This document shows positions 29,601 through 43,100 of a DNA stretch of 64,000 bases, one piece after another. The stretch spans positions 42,554,454-42,618,453 of the forward strand of contig NC_134953.1 of assembly GCF_965638725.1 (NCBI RefSeq). The letters are read 5' to 3'. Under the pieces are notes generated by a model that was not told the origin of the DNA, did no database searches, and was given only the letters and a program-made list of their open reading frames with translations. This DNA is from Aptenodytes patagonicus (lineage: Eukaryota > Chordata > Aves > Sphenisciformes > Spheniscidae). How positions within the stretch are numbered: the first letter of the stretch is position 1; every line of letters begins with the position of its first letter. The translations under genes were made by a program, and so were the position numbers.

Positions 29601-31479
29601 GTGTGATTTGTCCTCATTAGCCTCACTCAGCATTATGTTGCAAACCAATGGCAACAGCCTCCAATCCTGCATACCAATTTCTTACTCTTATCAACCTTTT
29701 ATTAGGCAAGCTATTGACAGATTGACTTTGATGCTCCCTGAAGTTAATTCTTCTCCTTTTACTATTCAGATACAGGTCAGAGGTTGTTATACCTTTGCAA
29801 ACACTGAGCTGCACGCTCTAAATTAAGCACGGTGTCTTGCAGAGATCCACAATGCGGCTGGTGGTGGCACCACCAGATGCCTTATGGCAATCAGTGCTTT
29901 AAGACCAGCTTTCCAGTCCCACAAGCTGTTTGGCTGACGTCAGTTTGGGTTAGAGAGCAATGCTTTATCCTTTAAACATATTTTACTCTCTGTTAAAAGG
30001 CAAGGGATGCAGAGTTTGCAAATTAATCTCACCGAGTCTTAATCCACCCAGACTGTCAGAATTTTTGTTTTCTTTGGATTGGAGGACCTAAAACCTTCTG
30101 CTCTTTGGATCACTGTGGGCATCTTTTACCATGTGCAGAGACTTGCAGGCAGAATAATGCACAACTCCACAGGCAAACAACTATTTTACCTACTGGCGAG
30201 CACGTGTAATAAATAGATGGGGCTAGCATGCTGCTAGGCTAAGCACGAATGTGCTCACCACACCTGATGCAGGCACTGATGACTGGCTCTGCTGGCTGGG
30301 CAATTATCAGTGAGGTGGGGAGATGCTGGTGTCTGTTCCTTGGAAACCTTTGACCTTCCTGAGTTGCTGTTTCTGATTGTTCACCTCTTTAGTCAGGTTT
30401 TCATGCCGAGGTTTTTCTCCCGAGACCTGGAGTTGCTGATAAGATAGAAATAGCTCAGTTCTGGTCACTGGGCGACACCAAGAGGGACTCCCTGTTGACC
30501 CAGGTCATCATCTTCTTGGTGTCAGCTTTATCTATTCAAATTGCAATACTCTGCCGTTCCCACCCCCAGCATAAAAGGTGGAGCTCTCAAACCTTTGCTT
30601 GCACCACTCGGCAAGGTGAAGGGCATATACAGAGGACTCATCCATACCTGGTGCTGGGCTACTCTGCTGCTACAAACCGACAAATTAATGGCTTTGGCAA
30701 TTGCAGGATTTATCTCTGAATAGTCCCGTTGGTAAGGTAGAACCCAGAAAATGAGATGGTCTTCTACCATTTTTGGTGGGCTCTGGAAACATGTCTCAGC
30801 ACTGCTTCTGGCTAGTGACATTGTTCAAGGTCCCCTGTTCACCTTATTATTAAACATAATTTAGCTGGTTCTTCTGTTTCTGAAGCTTCTTTCTCCATTT
30901 TTTATTACTGAATTTGTGGCAAGTTTGCACATGCTCTTGGATCTATTTCTGTGCACATGCCCACACACATACTCAAAGAAAGAGAAACGCCTTCTGCAGG
31001 TACTCCTCTGCAGATGCTGTGAGGCTCAGCAGCCAGGTAGCTCTGGTCCATGTTAGCCACACTGGATGTGTACAGGCTGCTTTCAGGCAACCAGAATTGT
31101 CAGCTGTCCCCAGAGTCTGCGCTATGCAGTCTGCTAAGACTTAGAGTCTGCTAAGTCGCAGCACTATGAATTCCTGCCCTGTTTAATGCTGCACAAATAT
31201 AGGGGAAAAAAAATTATTTTGGTTGCAGAGAGCCATTAACAAGTTAACCCCTCCAAGGTAAATAGAGTTGCCGGAATTTACTCTTCTTGTCTTGATTTTT
31301 TTTTCATTTAAACACTAAGAAGCTAAACGGGATGAGCAAGAAAAGCTTGGCAAGAAACAATGTGACTGGAGAGGGATAACCAGGTGGATTTATGAGGTGG
31401 GAAAGGGCTCAACCCCTCCGAGCTCCTCTTGCACATTTTATCAGCAGAAAATCACCAGGTTTTGAACTTTACTCAGTGC
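26681..31479. other. Intergenic, nothing recognised
   Basis: About 4.8 kb upstream of unit B with no supported exon. The only regular sequence is a short CA-rich stretch near 30955-30975. It should include the unit B promoter. Confidence 0.45.
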
Positions 31480-34400
31480 AGCGAGGAGGCTCTGGTGAGT
31501 ACTGTCTCCTACTACTTTGACCTTTGCCAGCTGTGCCCCGTTCAGAGCCCTCCAGGCCAGATGTGGCCTCTTTCCATTTTCTCTGCTGCCTCCTGCCCTT
31601 GCTTATCCCCTGCATCCCCTGGGGACCCCCAGCTCTCACCACTCACGTGCCACTGGGTGCTCCGCTTGGCTGGCTTCAGCCAGAGCTGCAGGATGCTGTC
31701 GAGCACCCGGTGCCAGGTAGAGGGTCCCATATGGCACTGCAGCTGGCACGGTTTGGGATGGAAATGCCCATGCCATATTGCAGCATCAGGCTTTGGCAGC
31801 GCTGCCAGCAGTGCCGGAGCTGTACGGCGTTAGCTCGTGCCTCCGGTGCACCCACCATCCTTCTCATGCCAACCCTGTTATCCCCCAGGTGCTGCGGAGA
31901 CACGAGATGTGGCGGCTGCTGGTGGCCCTGTGCCTGGCCTAGGGGCTGGGCGACACCATCGCATGCACGGGAGTGAGCCATGACAACCCCGAGCAGTTCA
32001 TGAACATCGTAAGTGCTGACGGGGTCCAGGCTTCTCCATGGGGTGGACCCAAAGTCCTCCCCAAGGGACCAATCAGGCTCTCCCCATCCCTTACCCTGGT
32101 GTCTGCACCCATGGGGAGCCAGGGGGGTCTGGGCACATCCCACTGGGCTGCACTGAGCCAGCTAGTCACTGCATTGCCTCTTTGTCACTTGTGTCACCCC
32201 CTTGCTGCCACCTGCAAGGGGAACAGTTTGGCCTCTGGGGTGTCCCCAGGGCTCCAGATACCCTCCATGCCTTTCAGAGTGGCTCTTCCACAATGAGAAC
32301 CTCTTCAGGTCTCTTGGAGAGGGTCAGATTGCCAAGTCCCATGTCTTGCCACTCCACAGGTGGAAAGGACTTTTGAGGGGGCAGCGAAAGAGTCTGAGCA
32401 TCTTCCTTGCATGCAGCATCTCTGCTCACTGCTTGCTCCTCACTGTCCCTCCAGACAGGTAGCACCTTTCCCAGGAGGCTGTGTCTTTCTCACCCTGGCT
32501 TTCCCTCGCTGCATCAAGCAAAGGGGCAGTACCCGACGTTGGGGAACTTCCTACCCAGCTGAGCTCTATTAATATATTGAGTTTTTGAGGATTGCCTCAT
32601 TCGGCACAGCCAAGAAACACAACAGTGCCGGTTGAGCTCTGCCTTCTCCAGGGCCAACTTGCCCTCTGATGTATGTCATGCTTTGGACAAGGTCTGCCGG
32701 GAGTAAAGTCAAACCCACCCACCGTTTTCCCCACTGGTTTCTCTCCTTGCAGAGCCAGATAATCCATTTCCACGGATATCGCAGCGAGGACCACCAAGTC
32801 CTGACGGACGATGGCTACCTCCTGGCTGTGAACCGGATTCCTGGTGGTGGAGAGGAGGCTGGAAGCAGAGGCACTCATCACCCCGAAGCGAGGCTTGGCA
32901 GGTCCCCTCCTCCTGAGCAGAGAAGGCAAAATGAGGATCTAGGCAAAACAAGGATCATCTAGGCAAAATGAGGATTGTCTTTGCAGAAAGAGGGATGTGA
33001 CTGGAGTTTGTGCTGCGAGGAACGGGGACAGGAAGAGATGTGGGTCCTCCTGGGAGGCAAACGTGCTTTTCTCTGGGCACTGGTGGGGAGGGAGCGGCCT
33101 TGAGCTGGACCTGGGGATGCAGAAGCTCCGCATTGTGTTTTGCTGTGTCCGGGACAGGGCAGCATGACCCAGCGAGCCCCAGCACCTGGAGAAGGAGGGC
33201 TGTGGTGGCTCCTTCCCCAGAGCAAATCCCCTGCCATGGGTCAAGGTTTCCTGATAGTTTAGCGCCAGGGGTGGCAAAAATATTTCAAAATGGAGGAGAA
33301 AAAGCATCAGCAGAGAGAAGAAACTGCAGGGGAAGCTACTTTCTCCCCTGCAGAAGACTTTCCAATCATGATATGAAAATATCACACTCCCATGGGTTGG
33401 AGGTGAAGGCAGCTCCTTTCCCATTCCCGGGTACTCCCATCAAACAACCTTTTCTTTTTTTTTCTCTCATTTCGAGGATCCAGGTTACCTGTGTTGCTCC
33501 AGCATGGCTTGGTTTTAGATGGTAGCAATTGGGTTTCCAATTTCCCCAACAGCAGCCTGGGCTTCATCCTCATGGACACGGGGTACAATGTCTGGATCGG
33601 AAACAGCCGGGGGAACAGCTGGTCCCGACAGCACCTGAACCTTTCTGTCGACCAAGAGGAGTTTTGGGATTTCAGGTGAGAATGCCACCAAGGGTGGGGC
33701 TGGGATTCTGGGCTGCCAGCGCCGACCACCTGATGTCCATGGGAGGCTGGGAGATGGGCACCTCCTCCAGCTTCTCCCCTTGCTCCCCAGCTTCCACGAG
33801 ATGGCTGTGTACGACCTCCCCGCCATGGTGGGCTTCATCCTAAGGCAAACCAGGCAGGAGAAACTGTTCTACGTTGGCCACGACATGCACTCAGGGCAAG
33901 TCTCTGGGTGAGTGAGGAGGAGGAGCGGGGCGCCAGGATGCCACGGGAGAAGGGCATCAATATCTGTCCCAACCTGGAGACTGCTGGGGACAGGGCTGCG
34001 TTGGCCCATGCAGCCACTTTTCCTACCTGGCTTCTTGGTCCTTCTGCATGGGAGAGGTTTGCTATGTCTTGCCCAGCCGTCCTGGGCTGTGCTGACATCC
34101 AGGAGCACTGCAGCTTCATTTTGTTCAGACCCTGTGTCTCAAACAGGGGATCTGGGATGCAAGGAGGGGATTCATGTGCTTGGATCCACATGGCAGTTGC
34201 TTGTAGGACCTCTGCAGTCTCCTGTGGGTTTTTTTTTCAGGTTTCATAGCGTTTTCAAGCATGCCACAGCTGGCTGAGAGTTTCAAAATGTTCTTTGTGG
34301 TGGATCCTGCCTACACTTTACATATGGGTAAAGGTCCAGTATTAAGTCTTTTCTATCTTCCTGGTGCAATAATTAAGGTAAGTAAGCGTTGTGTTCTGGT

Positions 34401-35011
34401 TTTCTCATCCTAATTAGTTATGCAGTTAATAACCGATAGCCAAAATCAGGAAGCAGTTGCTTGTGCCACTGCGGCAAACCTCCCCCTGACCTCCCACCCC
34501 ACTGCTGGGTCAGTGCTGTTGGGATCCGTGGGGAAATGGGGAGGCATCCTGTGAGGGAGGATTTAATATGCCCGGCTCTCCCCCTCCAAGGGACAGGAAA
34601 ACCCACCAATCCTCCTGAGTTGCCAGGCTGGCTACCCCAGTGGCATCAGTCCTGGGCAGGGACCAACCCGTCATGTCCATGTCCCATGGCAGGTGATTTT
34701 TGGAAGGAAAGGAGCTCTGCTGGGACGGGAGCAGACAGCAGCACTTGCCAGGGTGTGCAGCTGCTGGCTGCTTGACAGGGTCTGCACAGACAGGCTTTTC
34801 CTCATTGGTGGATTTAACGAGAACAACTTGAACATGGTAGGCACCTTTCCCTGTGATTTTGGCTGACCAAATAAGAAATGTCATAATGTCATTGTAGGTG
34901 CCACATCTCATTAAGGGTTAGGTTACTTAGCAATCTTACTGTCATGGGACAGGGGCACTGAGGATGAAAATGATGAGTCAAGAGATTTAAAATGGTGGGG
35001 GTTTTGGGTCC

Positions 35012-35573
35012 TGTCGTGGTTTAACCTCAGTCGGCAACTGAGCACCACACAGCCGCTCGCTCACTCCCACCACCCCGGTGGGATGGGGGAGAGAATCGGA
35101 AGAGTAAAAGTGAGAAAACTCGTGGGTTGAGATAAAAACAGTTTAATAATTGAAATAGAATAAAATAAAATAATAATAATAATAATAATAATAATATACA
35201 AAGCAAGTGGTGCACAATGCAATTGCTCACCACCTGCCGACCAATGCCCAGCCAGTCCCTGAGCAGCGGCCCCCCCCAGCCAGCTTTCCCCCAGTTTATG
35301 TACTGAGCATGATGTCACATGGTATGGAATACCCCTTTGGCCAGTTTGGGTCAGCTGTCCTGGCTGTGCCCCCTCCCAGCTTCTTGTGCACCTCCCACCT
35401 TCTCAGTCAGTAGAGCATGGGAAGCTGAAGAGTCCTTGACTGGTGTAAGCACTACTTAGCAACAACTAAAACATCGGTGTGTTATCAACATTATTCTCAT
35501 CCTAAATCCAAAACACAGCACTGTACCAGCTACTAGGAAGGAAATTAACTCTATCCCAGCTGAAACCAGGACA
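35012..35573. mobile_element. Solo LTR with perfect target duplication, in unit B intron 6
   Basis: A 562-bp LTR begins TGTCGTGGTTTAACCTCAGT and ends TGAAACCAGGACA (TG...CA). It is flanked by a perfect 5-bp duplication GGTCC at 35007-35011 and 35574-35578. This is the class-III-like (ERVL type) LTR known from many birds; I infer the class from the 5-bp duplication and from familiarity with the sequence. No gag, pol or env is present, so LTR-LTR recombination has removed the interior. The matching intron of unit C has no such insertion. Confidence 0.92.
35152..35197. repeat. (AAT)n microsatellite inside the LTR
   Basis: AATAAAATAAAATAATAATA and onward, about 10 trinucleotide units, grown from an A-rich segment of the LTR. 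The shorter LTR copy at 11.97 kb lacks the expansion. Confidence 0.85.
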
Positions 35574-37232
35574 GGTCCCCATTATTTCTGTTGGTAACTC
35601 AAACAAACTATGAGAAAGAAATCCCATCTGAAAGCTTGTACAAACCACTTATGAAGAGTTATCTTGCTCTCGGGTTGTAACATCGAAAATGAAAGACTCA
35701 TTTTGAGATGCTGTTGACTCCAGCATGGTGTTTTAGCTTTGTACAACCTGCCTGGATGTACAGCACAGGTCTGTATAGGCATGAGAGCATGTTGGGTTGT
35801 TCACTTGCATTGTCTTGAAGTGGACATTAGTGGAAGGCCAGGCTAGATACCACCACCAAAGCTCTGATGTGGCAAGGTCCTTGTATTGCTGTTGACGTCA
35901 GCTTGACCTAAAGATGAAAGTGGGATTTCTGCTGCCAATTACGCTGAGGTGCCCTAAGGTATTAGTGTCTCTGACTGAGAAGTCAGGAGGCCAGGTGGGC
36001 ACTCAAGACACAGAGATCACGTTGAAGCTGTTCCTCAGTGGTTTCCCCAGGGTAAGGTTCACTGCATCCTGCTTTGGGGCAGCCTGGGCAAAGCAAATGA
36101 ATAGCAGACTGGATGACAGTCAAGTGCTGTTGACTTTAGTCTCAAATGAGTGTTAACTCCTGCCTGAGTATCGTTTGCAGTAGGACTTTCTTTTGCTGGC
36201 AAAGCTGAACAGATGTGTACCTATCGCATTTCCCAGACTACGCATCCACTAAAAATCTCCTCCACTGGGGCCAGGTAGGGTTTCTCCTGTTCATTACACA
36301 TGATAACCCAGTAGTCATTCCTAGGTTGACTGGGTTGATGGTCTGCCACATTGCTCCATTCACCATGTGGATAGACATGGTGGCAGGATTGGTGAAGCAT
36401 CCCCTCTCCCTGTGTTTCCTTGGAGGCCACACGGGTCCCTGCTATCACCCTCATCTTTGACCCCGCGCGTGGGCTTGCTCAACCAGTTGACACCTCTGCC
36501 TGTTGTAAACAACCCACCCTTGAAAGGGACTCCCTGAGCACCAAAACCCCAGTCTTGGGGGATGTACGAGCCATGCTGGTTCCCTGGTGCAACCCCTGTC
36601 CTGCCAAGCCAATTCCCAGCACTGTAGACACCTACGTATCATCCCCAGTAATGGCCTAAGGAAGTGGTCATGGCAAAAGCACATGACAGTCCATTGCCTA
36701 TCACAAAGTGAACCAAGAGTGATGGAAAAAGCCAATATTTTCAGCTGAATTTGTCCAACATCCATATGCTTCTTCCTTCAAGATGAAGACATTTCAGCAT
36801 AAACGGTTGGGGAAAAAGCAAGCCGGCAAGACTAATTTGGAAGTACAGGTGGCTAATAAAGGGGGAAACCAGGAGGGCAGTCCTAGACTGACAGAAGTTA
36901 CACCAGGTCCACATGAATAAATCCTCATTGGATTGTCCCTTCCTTCACAGACTAAGATCATTAATTTAATTGTAATTCAAGCATAGTCTGAATGGCCATG
37001 GGTATCTTGAGACTAGGAGAGTGGATGCACCTTGCATTTCTTGCTGCTTACGAAGAGTTCAGTCATGGTTCCTCACCTCCTTGGCTGGCAGACACGGTCA
37101 CGCTGCCCCAGGGATGGCTGAAAAGCTGCACAGTGCTGGCAGCTCTCAGAAGACCTAACGAGTTAATTTTCCAAACAATGCCCAAGAGAAACTCCCCACC
37201 CAACCAGGTGACTTGCACTCTGTCAGTCCATT

Positions 37233-37591
37233 CTTTTGTACCAGGATTGTCACCCTGCTCTCCCCCCCAGACTTCGCCGCCCTTTTACAGGGTAGAACAC
37301 ATGATGGTGCCGACCACCCTGTGGAGTGGCAGGGAGGACCGTGTTACCTTTACTGCAGAGACCCAGTGCTTGCTCCCCTGCATCACCAACCTTGTTCGTC
37401 ACGAACACTTCCCTGACTGGAACTGCTGGGATCACATCTGGGGCCTGGACACCCCTCAGCACATGTACAGGCAGATGGTCACTCTGATGATCCATGAACG
37501 GTCCACATGCTGCCCTGGGATGGAGGAGCCACTGTTCCCATGTCCTGTGGATGAGTGGCTTTTGTACCAGGATTGTCACCCTGCTCTCCCC
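37233..37591 (+). repeat. 33-bp direct repeats flanking the last exon of unit B
   Basis: CTTTTGTACCAGGATTGTCA followed by CCCTGCTCTCCCC occurs identically at 37233-37265 and 37559-37591. The first copy forms the acceptor side of the last lipase exon, the second follows the exon. Confidence 0.95.
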
Positions 37592-38842
37592 TCCATAGAA
37601 ACATCTCCTGTCACCCTATTTCACACATTTAGTGAGCTAACAGAGTCTTGTGATTTCTCTCTGCCTTCTGTGACTACAGAGTGCCCTGGTGTTTTACCTT
37701 CCAAGCTTCTTCCTGGTGCACAGTAATATTTCTTTCCCTTGTTTTTCAGAACTATTTAAGTAATAAACTCCCATGCTGAAGCCCAGTCTGACTCTTCCCT
37801 TGGTGGGCATCACCGAGGTTGTGCTGCAGGGCAGAAGTGCAGGACTTAGGGGATCCCAGCTCTGGGCATTATGAGCCCCTTCCCTTGCACCCCTCTTACA
37901 TCCAGCCCTCTGGGACATTGCAAGGGGTAGGCAGGGCTCTTCCAACATGCATCATGCCAGCACATCAGCTTTGCTCTTCCCTCCCTGGTGACAGCCACAT
38001 CCTTGCAGCGGTATGGTCACACATGGTGACACTCTGCAGAGCACCCTGTCCAGGGCCAGTGACTCTTTGGCTGGTTGTGGCCACATGCAGTTTGGTTTCC
38101 CTCCCAGTGAATCCATCCATCACTGTTGGCAGGGGAGGAAGGAGAGGGAAGAAAGGGGTGGGCAGAGTATGGTGCTCGTAAAACCTTTACTTTCACAGGA
38201 GCAGCCCATGAAAGCAGCATCCCATAAGACACACAGGCAGATCAGCTCACAGATCCTGCAAGCTTGAAGTTTCATCCTGTACCTTTGCTTTTCAGCCTGG
38301 TTAATCAGATGGAGACCAGTCAGACCACATGGCAATGTACCTGGGGCAAACACTTCTTCCCTGGGAAATACCTTGAATTGGGAGTATACCTCCATCTTTT
38401 CACCACCATCACCAGCTTGGCTCCTGTGGCCTTAACACAGGAGGCTCAAGCAGAGGCTTGGAACTGATGGACCCTCACTCTGACCCCACAGCTGTCCCTC
38501 CCACAGCGCACCCCGCTCCTGGGGCTGAAGGATCCTGGGGAGATGAGACAGTGGAGCAAAAGGGCAGGGGGAGGCTGGCAACACCCCTCCCATCCATCCC
38601 CCACGAAACCCAGTGCCGCTGTGCTGCTTGCTATGTCAGCAAAGACACTTTGTTCCCATGTTTACATGGGACAGGGGTCACGCAGGACATTTCTGGGCTA
38701 TTTACCTACAGCATGAGCTCAGACCATGTCTTCACACCTCTTGTCTTGTCTCTGCATGGGCACCTGCTGTGCAGTGTTGGGGGGATTGGGCAAGCAGTTT
38801 GGGAATGTCTCACCAAAATCATCAGCGCATCACACATCTCTT
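37592..38842. other. Left part of the centre of the inverted duplication
   Basis: About 1.2 kb between the end of arm B and the microsatellite. No gene or repeat family recognised. Confidence 0.5.
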
Positions 38843-39436
<594 letters not shown>

Positions 39437-40109
39437 TTTTTCAAATATACATGCTAAGAACAGAGCGTTATTCTTAGGTAACACTGTGGGCCATGTTAAA
39501 TTCAACTTCCTAGAAAACACAGCTGGGTTTTTGCCATAAGGTGTACCCCAGAAGGTGACGTAGGACCCTGTTCTGGGTGGGTTGTCTCCCAGGAAAGACC
39601 TAGCCTAACGCCAAGGCCCAGATGTTTCCTTTTCACCACCTCTCAGGCATGTGGTGTGCATCGACCTCTCTGGTTTCAGTCTACTTGGAGGAACATTTCT
39701 CTCCTGCAGCCAGTGCTCACCCCCTCCAGCCGTTTCAGGGCTCACAGACAAGGTCACTTTCCACCCCTCCTTCACCTAAACCCACAACCCAAAGCACACG
39801 CTCAATTTCTGGAGTAAAATTTTGTGCTGGCAATGCCCTGAGCCAGCAAAAGCTGAAAAAACCCAAACAAACAGGGTCTCCTGCACACCTCACCCCGGCA
39901 ATGGGGTGCAAACAGAACTCCAGTGAGGTCCACCAAGCAAAGGGTTGGAGTTCAGCTGTGATGCAAGAGTTTATTGCAATCTCTAGTCACAGAGGGCAGG
40001 CAGAAATTACACCATTACATTTAAGGCATTAAATCAGTGTGGAATAGGGTGATACGAGACATTTTTAAGAAGGGAAGAGCAGAGTGGCAGCCCTCACACA
40101 AAACCTGTG
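39437..40109. other. Right part of the centre, with poly(A) signal for unit C
   Basis: Unassigned except for TTTATT at 39970-39975, which reads AATAAA on the minus strand, 184 bp after the unit C stop codon, and is the likely unit C poly(A) signal. Confidence 0.55.
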
Positions 40110-43100
40110 CCCCCAGGCACATGGGAATGGGTGGCTCCTCCTTCTCGGGACAGCACATTCATGGATTTTGCTCCATCAGAGTGACCATCTGCCTGTACAT
40201 GCGCTGAGGGGCGTCCCAACCCCAGTGGTGGTCAAAATGGTTCCAGTCGGGGAAGTGCTCATGACGAACGAGGTTGGTGATGCGGGGGAGCAAGCGCTTG
40301 GTCTCCAGAGGGGGATTCACCCAGTCCTCCCCACCACTCCACAGGGCGGTCGGCACTGTCATGTCTTCTATCCTGTACACGGGGGGAGTGGCCTGGGAGG
40401 GGGGAAACGCTCCAGTTATTCGCAGGCTCTGACACTAATAGCACTAATGGATGGGGTGTGCTGTCCCTGGCATCCCAAAGGACTGGGGCAACTCTGGCCA
40501 CTGGAGGATGCTGCCCCCATCCTGGTCCTAGCCAGCCTCATCCTTTGCTCCTCCTTCCACAAGTCCCCATTTACCTGGTTGTACTTCTCCTGGTTCTTCT
40601 TCCCATAGTCAAACTGCTTGAACTCCCCAGTTTTGGCAGTCTGGAAAGCAGAGGCAAAAGGTTAACCCTGTGCAGGTAATGCCCTGGATCAGCCCCACCG
40701 CAAGCAAAGGGCAGCAGCAGGATCCAGGTGAGCGCACTCTGCCCAGCACAGCCCTGGTGTGGCACTTGCTGGTGTCTGTCCCGTGGGCCAGAGCAAAGAG
40801 GGAGTCCCCAAAACACCTACATGGGGTCCTTACCCGGGATGGAGATGAGCATCTGGGTGGCTCTGCCTTGGCCAGCCAGAAGCAGTAGCTAGGAGCTGTG
40901 GCTTTTGAGACGCCTTGGTGCAGCAACTTAAAAATCACTTTTATTGGCTTTGTCTGATTCTACCTCCTTACCCGTCTCCAGGGTGAATGAAGCAGCATTG
41001 TAAAATACCGTATTCCCAGATTAAAAGAAAAAGCATTGGTTACAGTCGTTATAAAATCAGTCTCTACCTGTCCCCAGTGGAGAAGAGTTTTTACTGATGT
41101 ATAGTCTGGAAAATGAGCTAGGTATACATCCAGTCGGCTCTGCAGGAAGGAAGAAGTATTTTCTAAGTGAGTTGGGAATGATGAAAATCTGTCTAGGCAA
41201 AAAAAATCATTCTGTCTTATAACTGCAATATAAACATTATATGCTCCAGCAGCTTTATTCTGTTCAGAGCTAGGAGTAGCTTTTAAAGGTAAACCAGTTA
41301 ACCACCACTTTAAAATGGAAATACAACTGGTTCAGTCAATTTTTTGCTATTTTTTTCTATAAACTTGTTGCAGGTCAGCAGAAAATGAGGCAGGAGTTAC
41401 CTTTCCTTTGCAGACAAGACCACAAGTGATTCTTTCCTACTGAAGCCTCCATTAGGTTTAACACCCCAACACAACTGAAAGAAATCTCCAAAAACCGCTG
41501 CCTTGAACAGTGCTTTTCATACCTTATTTTGGCTTTTTATACTCATTTTTGTATTTCATTAGCTATCTCCAGGTGTCTAGGAAAACTGGAGATGACTGTG
41601 ACCTAGAGAGGCTGATGCACTCACCACATTCAAGTTCTTCTTGTTGTACCCGCCAATAAGGAAGATCTCGTTTTCACAGACTTCAGCTGTTAGCAGGTTG
41701 CTGCACGTCTTGGCAAGGGTGGCTCTCTCCATCCTCCCCACCAGAGTCAGTTGTTTTGTTCCAAATATTGCCTGCAAGAGCACAAGGAAACAGGTCATGG
41801 CGGGTCCTGCAACACATGTCCCCTCTCCACAAGAACCACTTGTCCCCAGCCAGTGCTGACAGGCAACTCCTCAATATGGTTGTTGACACATTTGGGCTAG
41901 CCAGCCTCATGAGGAGGTTGACCCACGGTCACACCCAACTCTCAGAGCAGCATGAAACCATCACCATCCTTTCTACACCATGCTGTAGTCCCCATCATCC
42001 TCATGCATCCTCTCTAAGGTACCAGCTTCCAAAGCTCAGCCCAGGATGGCCAGACTCATACCACTTATCTGCCACCTCTGTTGACACATGCTCCTCAGGT
42101 GGAGCACATCCAGGGAGAGTGCCAGCTCCCCTTCCAGCCTTTCTCCAGCCGCTGGAGCAAAGGGTGGAAGGGAGGTGGTGTGGGGCTGCTCTGAGCTGGG
42201 CTATGGGACTGGGGTGTGGTGAGGTCAATAAGCAAAAACATAAACAGGAATGATAGAGAGGTATGGATATTTTAAACAGTGAAATCTGGTTGTGCTCGAC
42301 TGGGTGGAGAGGGACATCCCTGCTGTTTGGGATCTTGGGACCTCTCATCTCCCCACACGTGTCTCCAACGCCTGCCACAGGCATGGGCTCAGTGCACGGC
42401 GGCAACACGAGGAACATGAGTTGCTGAAAGCTCCGGGGTTTCAGTAGTAATAATACACAAACACCTCACGTACCTTCAGTACCGCATCTGGTAAAAACGC
42501 TATCTTTAAGATGGGGCCTTTGACGTGATGAAAGGTGTAGAGAGGAGCCAGTGCAAAGAAGAGTTTGATTTTCTCAGCCAGGTGTGGCATGCTTGAAAAC
42601 GCTATGAAACCTGAAAAGCAGTGAGAGATCACAACGATAACCCCAACAGCAACAATGCTCATCCCAGACCTCCTTTTTGAGACATAGGATTTGAACAAAA
42701 TTAAATGCTCCTGGATGTCAGCACAGCCCAGGATGGCTGGGCAAGACATAGCAAACCTCTCCCATGCAGAAGGACCAAGAAGCCAGGTAGGAAAAGTGGC
42801 TGCATGGGCCAACGCAGCCCTGTCCTCAGCAGTCTCCAGGTTGGGACAGATATTGATGCCCCTCTCCCATGGCATCCTGGCGCCCCGCCCCCACCCACTG
42901 CCGGCTCCTCCTCCTCACTCACCCAGAGAGTTGCCTTGAGCATGGCCAACGTAGAACAGTTTCTCCTGCCTGGTTTGCCTTAGGATGAAGCCCACCATGG
43001 CGGGGAGGTCATATATGGCCATCTCGTGGAAGCTGGGGAGCAAGGGGAGAAGCTGGAGGAGGTGCCCATCTCCCAGCCTCCCATGGACATCAGGTGGTCG

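Larger units (their letters stand above)
31907..37497 (+). pseudogene. Acid-lipase family unit B, decayed
   Basis: Exons: 31907-32008, 32753-32870, 33477-33675, 33791-33907, 34241-34377, 34693-34836, then remnants 36203-36274 and 37143-37207, and the last exon from 37271. Lesions: TAG (31940-31942) at codon 12 of the signal peptide; exon 2 donor GC instead of GT at 32871; a net 7-base gain in exon 4 that turns the GxSxG nucleophile into GHDMHSGQ and shifts the frame; TGA at 36206-36208 and a damaged acceptor in exon 7; Cys (TGC 37424-37426) where family members have the catalytic His; and a net 7-base loss that removes the normal stop at 37495-37497, so the frame reads on to 37726. Exon 3 still has the canonical LLQHGL oxyanion segment. 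It is the inverted partner of unit C. AATAAA occurs at 37762-37767. Clearly a pseudogene. Confidence 0.9.
31480..37550 (+). repeat. Left arm of a large inverted duplication (unit B)
   Basis: The stretch from about 31.54 kb (CAGGCCAGATGTGGCCTCTT) through the last lipase exon matches the reverse complement of 44.86-40.11 kb. The match covers 5-prime flank, exons and parts of introns, for example the 33.94-34.14 kb intron against 42.70-42.89 kb. It is longer than its partner because of an LTR insertion and other intron growth. Limits are approximate. Confidence 0.85.

Noticed and set aside
36992-37726. A 244-codon open frame that could be called a gene
   Set aside because: Its middle is the degraded exon 8, the intron and the last exon of lipase unit B; the end is former 3-prime UTR opened by a frameshift.
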